DNA of 64,000 bases from Semisulcospira habei. Its lineage: Eukaryota > Mollusca > Gastropoda > Semisulcospiridae. The stretch is taken from positions 230,388,084 through 230,452,083 of the forward strand of contig BTPG01000004.1 of the NCBI GenBank assembly GCA_036245525.1, given 5' to 3'. Shown piece after piece: positions 42,257 through 51,680 of this stretch; positions within the stretch are counted from its first letter, which is position 1; every line of letters starts with the position of its first letter. A model generated the notes under the pieces. The model was not told where the DNA came from. It searched no databases and saw only the letters and a list, made by a program, of their open reading frames with translations. The position numbers were made by a program, and so were the translations under genes.

Positions 42257-42665
42257 ATGATGCACCGCTCATTTATTATAGTGTTTATAAGGTACATTCA
42301 TGCAGACACACCCATCTGAAAACACAGATGTTAGAGAGGCTCATACTTACTAGCACTGCGCTTCACATCGTGCCCAGTTCACACGCTTGTAACATGATGC
42401 ACCACTCATTATAGTGTTTATAAGACACATTCATTGCAGACACACCCAACTGAAAACACAGATGTTAGAGAGGCTCATACTTACTAGCACTGTGCGCTTC
42501 ACGTGCCCAGTTCACATGCTTGTAACATGATGCACCACTCATTTATTATAGTGTTTATAAGGCACATTCCTGCAGACACACCCAGCTGAAAACACAGACG
42601 TTAGAGAGGCTCACACTTACTAGCGCTGTGCGCTTCACATTGTGCCCAGTTCACATGCTTGTAGC
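42257..42665. repeat. Tandem triplication of a 133-137 bp unit
   Basis: Three successive copies each contain TGCACC(G/A)CTCATT, CAGACACACCCA, GATGTTAGAGAGGCTCATAC and CCCAGTTCACA. They start near 42261, 42398 and 42531. They differ by small indels. No coding capacity is apparent. Confidence 0.85.
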
Positions 42666-44329
42666 AAAATAAATGTTAGTTCAATCCACTCACGGAGATG
42701 GATATTGGTAAACAAATACTTACTGTCTGACCGTCTAAAAGAATTTTGCGGGTATGTTGCATATTTATTTCTTATTTTACATGTGGAAATCTGCTGATTA
42801 CGTGATTGTGACATTTTGGATGCCGCGGCATGGTTTTTACATCGTGAGTGGCTTGCTGTGTCCCAGCCGTGAAACCTTACATGGCATTTTCAATTCACTC
42901 GTGCCATCCGAGTTTTGCACCTACAGCCGAACCAAAAACAGTTTTGAAAACAGCGTGAGCTTAGCAATTCTAAGAGGATCCCCACTCCTAATTTCAAAGA
43001 AAACATAATTTTACACTATTGATTGTGGAAACTTTTCGTCTGGGCACCAAATTTTGCTAAGCGAAAATCAAGAGGGAGGATCCTCCTAGATTTGAAGAGG
43101 CACGTCTCACCTTTGAAAATCACTAAATATGTCAGTGATTACTTCAAAATTGTAGTGGCATGAGTTGAAGACAGACCCATTCTCTGCTCATTTGAGCAGC
43201 TGTCATCACCTGGTCATAAGTATTTCGGCAGCCTGACGCTGTGCACATGTTCTGACAGTGCTGTTGTTACCTATTCTTTCCACTTGCTTCCATTTTAAAT
43301 CATTTGACTTGTGAAAGTGCTTTATGCGGTGATAAAGTTTATCAATTTCTCTTTCCAGAGATGTTATTGGTTTTGTTAGGTCTATTTTTTGACACTACAA
43401 CAAATGTGTGGAAGACAGTCGGTACAGACATGTTTTCAACTTTTCATACTGTAGCGCACTTTGTTGGGTCTTTAATGCTAAATTGAAATAACTTTTGTAA
43501 CTCAGATATATTAAAATCATTCAATTTTCTAGATCTAGATTAAACTTTGTGCATGTTGTTTAAAGGCCCCCCCCCCCCCTTCTAAGTTTCTATCTGGACA
43601 AACTGAAAAAATCGTTGAAAAAAGCGTTTACCGAGTATGCACAATTTATACACATAAAACACACTTAGAAGTCAAATAATGGTGTTTCGGAGCTGTGAAA
43701 ATGTATGGTTTGTCAGAATACTCGCGAACTGGTTCTTTTTGCAAAACAAGCAATGTGCCGCTCAAATGCGTACACGGCCATTGCTGTCTCGGTTGTCGGT
43801 CCGTCTTTTTACCCAAATGAACCCAAACAAACCCAAAAGATACTGTCAGAGTAGTAGTATGCATGTCTGATGTGTCAGTCTGCCGGCCTGTGTGTGTGTG
43901 TGTGTGTGTTTGGGAGCGGGGTAGGTTATTGGCCATAGCCTAAATGATGTGTGTGTTTGCACCAATGTAACCATGGCACTGAGGTGCAAAAGTACAACTT
44001 AAGGCATCCGAACACGAGGATAGAAATGGGACTATCCTGTCCTATCCGTGCCTATCCACCCACTCGATAGGTCTAGCTTTCCAATACTTTTCTATCTGCC
44101 CGATAGTCCGAATAGAAAATGCTTCTATTTTTCCTATCCTAGCCGGCTTGCCTATCTGCCAACAACCAATCAGCAGAGCCGTATGCGTCACATGTGATTG
44201 TTGTTTCTACTTTGCAAGTATGGCGGAAAAGACGATGAGCGATTGCCAGACTGCTCATTTGTGTTTTTTTTCCAAAATACATTACCGATGGCATTACTAT
44301 ATGGAATACACTCTATAACCTATCGATTA
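42666..44329. other. No recognised gene; GT repeat and CTATC-rich tract
   Basis: A GT dinucleotide tract lies at about 43889-43911, a C run at about 43568-43579, and 44010-44160 is rich in CTATC/GATAG words on both strands. Short frames show no recognisable domain. Confidence 0.55.
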
Positions 44330-45389
44330 AAGCCCAAAGTTGTGTCCCCTACACAACTGGGGAGGAGACACCGGGGATCCATACATAGGGGCCCCGGGTG
44401 GCATCCCCTTACCACCCTATCCCGGCAAGCGTAGGCCAAGTTCCTGTCAGTTTTCACTCTTACCTCGACCTGGCGACCTGGACGGTCGAGTTTGTGCCTT
44501 GCTAACGATTTTCGTAGAAGTCAAGACCGGTGTCTTCTGTGGTTACTCCTACGAACTTTTGGCTCTTGCCTTGGGATTAGACTTCTCCTCAGACGCAGTG
44601 TGTTTCGTTGGTGTGTTTTCTACACTTCAACGGTTTACTGTGTGGCTTAGCACCCTCCGGTTCCGACCAGGTTGACTTTCAGTGACCTTCGTCCTTGGAT
44701 GAGGCTTGTGACTTTGCTCACACGACCTGGTGCCCTTGTGGAGTGAGCTCGGCGCTTGAGTGTGTTCCCTCCTGCAGACTGTGTGCAGCAGACGCTATGG
44801 CGGCTTCTAGTTTGAAGTCCTACCTCCTTTGTGGAGATTTTCAGTGGCCTTCAGACGCCTGCCTGCCGTGCCGGACAGGATGTGTGACGTGTGCGCTGAG
44901 TGGAGTGAGGATTGGTGGTCTCAGATGTGGGATTTCTACAGACGTGACCGGCCTGCCCAGACCAGACAGTCGCCCCGGACTTCTCCGCAGGATGGTGTCG
45001 CTCCGTCGGCTCCGCGGGTCCCACTTCGCTCAGTTGTCCGGGCCGTCCAGCCCGCAGGTAAGTCCCCTTTGTTTACCGTAACTGCTCAGGAACTCCGTTC
45101 CCGCTCCAAGTCTTCCGAGCAGGGCAGGCGAGGTTCAGAGTCTCGCTCCCCATGCTCCGTTTCATCTATGCATGGCTTGAGCTCCTTGAGTCTGCCCCCC
45201 CTCCCCCTCCCGCTCTGTATCTCCGGCTGAGCGTCCATCGTCAGCTGAGCGTTCATCAACGCCCCCCCCGCTCCGTCTCTCCTGAGCGGGCCCAGCGTGA
45301 CGAGCGCAAACGTAATAAGAAAGAGAAAAGAAGTAGGTATAGAGGCTCTCCCTCACGCTCCGAGGTTTCGGCGCGTGACCAGACGCCAG

Positions 45390-45840
45390 TAGAGATGTTG
45401 CCCCCCCCCCCCCCCCCCCCCCCCCTCGCTCTGATTCTTCCGAGTGGGCCCGGCGAACTACGTTTACGCCCCCCCCCCCCCTGCCCCGTATCGATCAGGC
45501 GGGCCCGGTGTGACTCTGACATGAGACCCCCTCGCTTCGAGGCTTCGGAGCGGAGGCTGCGTGTCCTATTTCTGTCCCCTCCCTGCTCCGAATTGCCTGA
45601 GCGGGCTTGGAGAGACACATTACCGTCCCACCCCATCCCCCCCCCCCCCCCCTGCCCCGTATTGACCAGGCGGGCCCGGTGTGACCTTTTCATGCGTCCC
45701 CCACGCTCCGAGGCTTCGGAGCGGGGGTTGCGCGCCACAATTTTGTCCCCTCCCTGCTCCACTCTTCCTGAGCGGGCTTAGCATGACACCTTACTGACCC
45801 CCCCCCCCCTCCCCCCCCCCCCCACCCCGAACTTTCCAGG
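45390..45840 (+). repeat. Tandem units with long C homopolymers inside DIRS-like element
   Basis: Units of about 175 bp (GGCGGGCCCGGTGTGAC, CCGAGGCTTCGGAGCGG, CTGAGCGGGCT) repeat near 45480, 45653 and 45830. Each is preceded by a run of 12 or more C. The runs disrupt the Arg/Pro-rich frame and are prone to sequencing error. Confidence 0.8.
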
Positions 45841-46388
45841 CGGGCCATGTGTGACTCAGACAATTACTCACAGGTTTGGATTCGCAGCGTCGTTCTTATG
45901 CCCCCCTTGCGCTCACACTCTCCCGAGCAGGAATGGGGTGCCAGGGTTCCCCTACCGCCTCCCCTCTTATGTTCAGATCGCGGTCTCCGGCATTCGCGCT
46001 CCCCTCTTTGTCCGCACGCTGTTCCCGTCTCTAGAAGCCCCCCTCCTCTCGCAGTTCGGCGATTCGGGGGCTTATGGAGCCTAACTTCGCCTTTGGCCGT
46101 GGTTCAGACGCGGTCCCTCCTTCTACGCGACGCACCGCCGTGCGGGCTTCGTGGGCGGCTCCGCCTATCCTTCATGCACGCCCTCACCAGTCACCTTTAG
46201 CGGTCCCACGCTCTCGGAGCCGGTCGCCCCTCCTTGCGGCTTCACATGATAAGCAGACTGTGGAGGTAGACCCTGACATACTAAGCCTGCATCCAGCAGA
46301 TTCGGCTTCGGCCATCCTCTTGCGGGATTCGCCCTCTGGTTCTCCCGACCGCATCTCAGCTGTTTTGTCTGCCTCCTCCTCTTTTAAG

Positions 46389-47185
46389 ACCCCACCCGGG
46401 TCTGCCCTGGGGGACTTGGGTGGGGTTAGGTATTTTTTAGTTCCCAGGGTCACCCTGGTCAGCCCCACAGGGTGGGTTTTTCTCTCTATTCTGGGGCATG
46501 TGTTTCTGTCTACCCTTTGTCCATTCACCTGTATTTGCCTTTTTAAAACTCTCTACTGTCTGCACTGCCTGTAGCTCTTGATGTTGGATGTGTGTTGCTA
46601 AATGGTCTTAGCTTTATTTAGGCCCCATGTATTAGGTTTATTTAATGTATTTGACCGGCTGGCGACATACATTCAATGTTCTGTTTATTTATTTTTTTTT
46701 TTTTTCACAAGCAGTGCAGGCACGTCCTGAGAAAGCCTTGTTGCTGTCCGGACGTTAAGTACCCCACCCGGGTCTGCCCTGGGGCACTTGGGTGGGGTTA
46801 GGTATTTTTTAGTTCCCAGGGTCACCCTGGTCAGCCCCACAGGGTGGGGTTTTCTCTCTATTCTGGGGCATGTGTTTCTGTCTACCCGAGGTCCATTCAC
46901 CTGTATTTGCCTTTTTTAAACTCTCCCTACTGTCTGCACTGCCTGTAGCTCTTGATATTGGATGTGTGTTGCTAAATGGTCTTAGCTTTATTTAAGCCCC
47001 ATGTGTTAGGTTTATTTAATGTGTTTGACCGGCTGGCGACATACATTCAATGTTCTGTTTAGTTGGTTGTTTTTTTTTCACAAGCAGTGCAGGCACGTCC
47101 TGAGAAAGCCTTGTTGCTGTCGGGACGTTAAGCAATGTACAATCAATCAATCTGGACGTTAAGCAATGTACAATCAATCAATCAA
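46389..47185 (+). mobile_element. SINE-like element, copy 2 (outer; holds copy 3)
   Basis: CCTCCTCTTTTAAG flanks the block at 46375-46388 and 47186-47199. The outer copy runs from 46389 to 46759 and finishes after the nested copy with its tail CAATGTACAATCAATCAATC at 47164-47185. Confidence 0.9.
46760..47151 (+). mobile_element. SINE-like element, copy 3 (inserted in the tail of copy 2)
   Basis: CCGGACGTTAAG before it (46748-46759) and CTGGACGTTAAG after it (47152-47163) are copies of the outer element's own 3' end. The SINE therefore inserted into a SINE of the same family, near its terminus. Confidence 0.9.
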
Positions 47186-48495
47186 CCTCCTCTTTTAAGG
47201 ATGTTGGCCCTTCGCTCAGCTTACAGACGGTTCGTGCTTTGGGAGAGGCCTCCCGTCTGATCGCCAACTTCCTCCCTCCTGACTTTTGTCCGCCTTCCCC
47301 CCCTCTAAAGAGACAGGCTTCCGCCATGGTTGATGTGCAGAGGCAGGCCAAGCGTCGCAAGTCTCTCCCTCAGCCAGCTGGCTTCCGGGATCTCATCGAT
47401 GCGTTCTCTGCCTGGCTTTGCCAGGACACCTTCGGCGACGAGGGTTATTTCGCAGATTCGCGGTGGCCTGCGGGGATTAATGTCTTTCCGCCAGGCTTGG
47501 TACGCTGGACACTCTCAAGCCTTCACCATCCCTCTTCCTTTGGCATCAACCAGGCGGGTGGGCACCAGATAGTCCAGAATGCTTGGCCACGCCCTCTTGA
47601 CAGAATCGCTTCCTCAGTTCAGAATTTGCTGGCGTGCTCCGGGTTCCTGGAATTGGCGACGCAAGCGGTGCTACATTGCCTGGAGGACACTTGGGACCTG
47701 GAAGCCGCGTCCCCGCATCGTGACGTCCATTCCGTTTTGGTAGCAGCTAACAGGGCCACCTACCATTCCTCAACAAACTCTATGGCGGCGGCCACCATCT
47801 GTAACCTTTGGCAGCGAGATTCGCTCCTACTGCTCTGCGCGGATCTCCCCAAGACAGTGAAGACGCAGCTCTGCCAGGCTCCCCTTGGTGGTTCCCTCCT
47901 TTTGGTGAGACGTGGCAGACAGTTAAGGAGGCTACCAAGGACCTGTGGCCCCGTCCTGCCTCCGCCCCCCACTGCGTCTCACTTTCGCGCTACCCGCCAG
48001 GCCGGGGGTCGTGCCCGGCGGTCTTCCAGACCCACCTCGCTTCCAGTTAGCGGTGCCCACGGTAGGGCTTTCCCCTTAAGGCTCCAAAGTCCTTCCCCAC
48101 CTCCCACCCCTTTGGGTCTCGCGGCGCCCGTAAATCAGGGCGCGGTCGGGCCCGCTGACTTTACCCCTTCTCCGCCCCCATCAACAGTTCTTGGGTCTCC
48201 AGTCGGCAGGCGGCTGGCCTTTTACAGTGACCATTGGAGATTGCTGTTCCCAGACGACCCCTGGATCATCTCAACAGTTTCCTCAGGCCTTTAGCTTTCG
48301 TTCCAGCCCTCTCCGCCATTGCGCAGGTCCCCCTTGTGGACCCAGGCTCCGTTCGACCGATCCCAGGCAGTAGCTCTGTGTGGAGAAATCGCGTCCTTTC
48401 TCGACAAAGCGGCGACGGAAGTGGTTTCTCGACAAGACTCGCCGGCATTCTACAGCTGCCTCTTTCTCGTTCCCAAGCCAGGGGGCAAGTGGTGG

Positions 48496-48860
48496 CCAGT
48501 CATCGTGATGAGGCCGAGGTCAAACAGAGACGACTACCACACACTGACCAGAGAGCAGCAAGTTGTCCTGATCAGACTGCGTACCGGCCACAACAGACTG
48601 AATGCTCAGATGAACAGAAAGCTCAAGCTGGCGCCATCACCAACCTGCGCCTGTGGTCAGGAAGACCAAACAGCGGAACATATTCTCCAGAGATGCCCCC
48701 TACTGGACGATGAAAGAAAAGAAGTGTGGCCGTCGCCAACTCCACTGCAGACCAAACTCTACGGCAGTCGAGAAGACCTGGAGAAAACGACGTCATTCAT
48801 CGCCGGTGCTGGACTGACCGTATAGCCCACTGCGAACGGCAAGAAGAAGAAGAAGAAGTG
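48496..48860 (+). mobile_element. LINE 3' end (post-RNase H region) with AAG tail
   Basis: The frame shows REQQVVLIRLRTGHNRLNA, APSPTCACGQEDQTAEHIL and QRCPLLDDERKEVWP, a C-terminal zinc-knuckle-like region typical of RNase H-bearing LINEs. A terminal AAGAAGAAG tail ends at 48859. It is 5' truncated, and it abuts both the DIRS-like RT and the gypsy integrase. Confidence 0.82.
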
Positions 48861-48869
48861 AGCAGTGTG

Positions 48870-49488
48870 TTCACCTCGGCCATGACTTCGCTTGTGAACT
48901 GTGTCCCTTTGTGAGGATTTCCCGCGGAATTCCCACTCGAGTCCATGTATTCCAGAAAGCTTCAGCACTAGAATTAGCATCTATCCTCTTCAGAGGTACC
49001 GCTTCTGGATACCTTGTAGCAAAGTCCACCAACACAAACCTGTGTCCTCTGTCTGATGCTGGGATTATGGGTCCAATGATGTCCGCTGCTACCTGGTCGA
49101 AACGGCTGATCTATCAGCGGCATGCTTCCCAATGGAGTCTTCCGAATTTTCCCTGGAGGCGTAGAACGTTGGCACTGGTCACAGGATTTGCAGTACCTGT
49201 TCACATCTGAGCACACCCCTGGCCAATAAAAACTGCGCTGTACTCTCTCCTGTGTTTTACGCGCACCCAAATGACCGGCCATGGGAGTATCATGTCCAAT
49301 ACGTATCACTTCATTCCTGAATTGCTGTGGTACAACTACTTACTTCTGTGAGGCATGGCTATTACTGTACGCTCGATACAGTATTCCCTTCTTCCAAAAG
49401 TAGTGGCCCTTGTTTCCATTTTTAAAAGTCGCAGGTGGTTTCCCAACTTTAGAACGGACGTTTTCCAAACTTGGGTCCTCCCTGAGAT
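48870..49488 (-). pseudogene. Gypsy integrase N-terminus and core fragment
   Basis: After the SINE the frame reads toward an HHCC zinc domain: HDTPMAGHLGARKTQERV and FYWPGVCSDVNRYCKSCDQC hold the His-His-Cys-Cys ligands. A stop lies upstream near 49339, and a frame change after DQPF moves the first core segment to another frame (an IIGPIIPAS-like region). The second core block (GIPREILT and a QFTSEV-like piece) is again shifted near 48.92 kb. The sequence stops there at the AAG tail of a LINE. Non-functional. Confidence 0.85.
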
Positions 49489-49758
49489 TTCCTCCACCGG
49501 GTCTGCCCTACGGGACCTTGGTGGGGTTGTCTACTTTTTAGTTCCTAGGGTCACCTTGTCTAACCCCTGCAAGGTGGGCTCTACTCTTTTGGGGGTTTAT
49601 ATTTCTGTCTTTCTGGTCCATTCATCTGTATTTTTCTTTTGAAATTCTCCCTCCTGTCTGCGCTTCTTGCAGTTCTTTTCTTCATTTAGCGCAGGCACAT
49701 CCTGAGAAGGCCTTTGTCGCTTGTGGGACGTAAAGCAATCTATACTCACTCACTCACT
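49489..49758 (+). mobile_element. SINE-like element, diverged relative (copy 5)
   Basis: CTGAGAT flanks it at 49482-49488 and 49759-49765. It shares CCGGGTCTGCCCT, TTTTTAGTTCC(T/C)AGGGTCACC and the end GGGACGTAAAGCAATCTATA with the other copies, but it is shorter (270 bp) and has a CACT tail. It splits the gypsy protease-integrase junction. Confidence 0.85.
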
Positions 49759-49765
49759 CTGAGAT

Positions 49766-51234
49766 CGTTTCAAAACTTCAGGTGTTACTGAAAGAACCAT
49801 CATCCTTTGATCCCCTATCTCTAAGTTACCTCTTCTCGTCTTCAGTGCTTGCTGTCGTGTCATGACAGCCATTGCCATTTCCGTAGGAGTAATCGGAACA
49901 AAGTGTTGGACTCCTTCTGCGTCTTTCACCTCGTTCCCTATGATAACAGGTGACACTGGTCTGTTGAGAACTAATGCCCTGGCTTTCCCACAATAAAAGG
50001 GGCAGACGAGGTCAACAATTGCTGTGGGTCCTGTTACCGTGCTGGAATCCACTGACATTAATGAAAGGCTCTTGCCGTCAAGTTGGCCTTCCTTCACTAG
50101 CTGTTTGGCCATGATCAGTAGAGTTGCCCCAGTGTCCCGTAGCCCTTCAGCAACCTGACCATTTACTACTGCTGAACAACGCGGGTCGTACTTGAACTCA
50201 TCGGGCTTCTCTACCTTGGTCCTCTCTCCAACTTTTGCGATGGCTGCCTTTTTCGCTAGCTTGGGACAATTGTCTTTCCTATGTGGTCCTCCACAATGCC
50301 AGCAACCTTTAGGCGACTTCGAATCAGAAGCTCCTGGTGGTTTGCCCGGCTTGGTCTCATCACTGTCAGCGGGTTTGGGTTTACTTCCTGGTTGGACTCT
50401 TGTATGACGACTGAACAAACCTCCACGCTGCGTACCTCTCCATGCCTCTAAATAGACTTCAGCAATCTCTGCTGCTTGGGTGACGGTGCCAGGTTTCCTC
50501 TCCCTAACATGGGTAGCCAGTTCCGGTGTCATACCGTCCAAGAGTTGCTCTTGAAGAATCATGTCTTTCAGGTCTTGAAACTCCTCTTTCTTCTTACTTA
50601 GTGACATCCATCTCTTCAACCAGAGCTCAAGGCGGACAGCGAACTGCGGAAAGGATTCTTCTTTCTGCTTCCTTGATGTCCTCAGCCTGAGTCTGTACAT
50701 TTCTGCTGTTAACTGGAACCTGGTTAACAACGCTTTCTTCAGCTCCTCGTAGTTCTTTAGAGCTACGTCTGGCACTAGTCGGTCAAGAACTTCTCTGGCC
50801 TTTCCCTTCAGAAGTGATGACAGACTGATGGCCCACGTATCCTCTGGCCACTTCAAAACTCCAGCTAACCTTTCAAACTGAGTCAAGTAAATGTCTTCTT
50901 TCTCATCATAAGGCGGCAAATTAATCTTCACTGGCTGGAAGATCTCCGACTTCACTGGTGGCTGTGACTTAGTAATGTGACTCGACAACAGCTCTAAAAG
51001 TTCCTGCCTTACCTTTTTCTCCTCCTCCTCTTTCCGGTGATGCAACTCCTCCTGATGACAACGCAACTTCTCCTGATGACAACGTTCCTCTCGGTCGGCT
51101 TGGTCCTTCTGCATCATGTAGATGATAAGGTCCTTCATGGTAGAATCATCAGTAGGCCTCTCAACTGCCTCCGTTTCAGTACGGTTAGTAAGCCTACCAG
51201 GGCCTGGGGTCATGTTAGTAGGTGAGTACAACAA
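49766..51234 (-). CDS. Gypsy Gag-protease polyprotein (open, SINE-truncated)
   Basis: Gag forms the particle and the protease matures it. A charged N-terminal coiled coil (residues about 45-90) precedes the capsid region with INLPPYDEKEDIYLTQFER. A SCAN-like C-terminal capsid part follows (LRLRTSRKQKEESFPQFAV, KDMILQEQLLDGMTPELAT). One zinc knuckle, CWHCGGPHRKDNC, comes next, then an aspartic protease with catalytic LRDTGATLLIM. The frame is open for about 490 codons. The first residue listed is a TTG codon; the first ATG is at 51213, though the frame stays open further upstream. The 3' end is cut by the SINE. Confidence 0.88.
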
Positions 51235-51364
51235 TGGAACTAACTTTCCCCTACCTCTACCCAGCGATGGTGATGCAAACTGAAAAGCCTGAGCTCCTGG
51301 AGACCATGGCTGAAACCCTGGACTCCTAGCAGCAGCCCCCTCTACGTCGGCAGCAGTGACTCAC

Positions 51365-51600
51365 CGCGGGTGATCTCCGGCAAGCGCAATCCAGCCCCAA
51401 GTGTTGAAGGCCAGTCCGTCCTCCTCCATACTATACATGAGATGAAACACACAAAATCAAAAATGCCCACAAGCAACACGCCCTGTGACGAGTCTCGAAC
51501 CCCAAGGATAGGTCTAAAAACCCCGCGTGTGAGCCCCAGCGCGTGCGCCCGAGCACCCAACCAACCGCCCTGTCAGCCGAGACCGGCGACACAATATAAA
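51365..51600 (-). mobile_element. Possible tRNA-derived SINE piece in gypsy leader
   Basis: On the minus strand GGGGTTCGAGACTCG (about 51489-51503) matches a pol III B box. An A-box-like GGGCGGTTGGTTGGGTG lies about 70 bases before it. The spacing is longer than in a tRNA, so this is tentative. Confidence 0.35.
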
Positions 51601-51660
51601 ACAAAACACACTGAGCTGTACCTCGTACTGCAATACGGGTGAGTTACCTCTCCCTATTGT

Positions 51661-51678
51661 ATCCCGGACGAGCCCCCA
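51661..51678 (-). promoter_or_regulatory. Primer-binding site, tRNA-Pro type
   Basis: The minus strand reads TGGGGGCTCGTCCGGGAT, the 18-base complement of a tRNA-Pro 3' end used by several retroviruses. It lies two bases after the LTR end, the standard spacing for priming minus-strand DNA. Confidence 0.93.
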
Positions 51679-51680
51679 AA

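Larger units (their letters stand above)
46074..48480 (+). pseudogene. DIRS-like gag ORF and RT start, split by SINEs
   Basis: The frame 46074-46388 (MEPNFAFGRG...) resumes after the SINE pair at 47200 and runs through VRALGEASRLIANFLPPDF, AKRRKSLPQPAGFRDLID, WAANRAT-like VLVAANRATYHSS and WQRDSLLLLCADLPK. Frame changes follow near 47.9 and 48.2 kb. The last segment holds the DIRS-like DPWIISTVSSGL and the RT motif FYSCLFLVPKPGG. A frame at 48319-48825 joins this RT start to an unrelated RNase H tail and is not a real protein. Confidence 0.65.
44330..48495 (+). mobile_element. DIRS-like retrotransposon, truncated
   Basis: This GC-rich block has several Pro/Ser/Arg-rich frames, a gag-like ORF and the beginning of a reverse transcriptase. 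The RT start (SPAFYSCLFLVPKPGGKW) and the preceding DPWIISTVSSGL segment resemble DIRS-type elements. The element is cut at about 48495, where an unrelated LINE tail begins. The tyrosine recombinase and the rest of RT are absent. Nested SINEs occupy 46389-47185. Confidence 0.68.

Noticed and set aside
44695..45781. RS-domain splicing-factor-like gene
   Set aside because: Arg/Ser/Pro-rich frames here belong to the repeat-rich gag-like part of the DIRS-like element and shift frame at C runs.
49750..49765. True C-terminus of the gypsy protease at RSQSE
   Set aside because: These residues come from the target duplication and tail of the inserted SINE.
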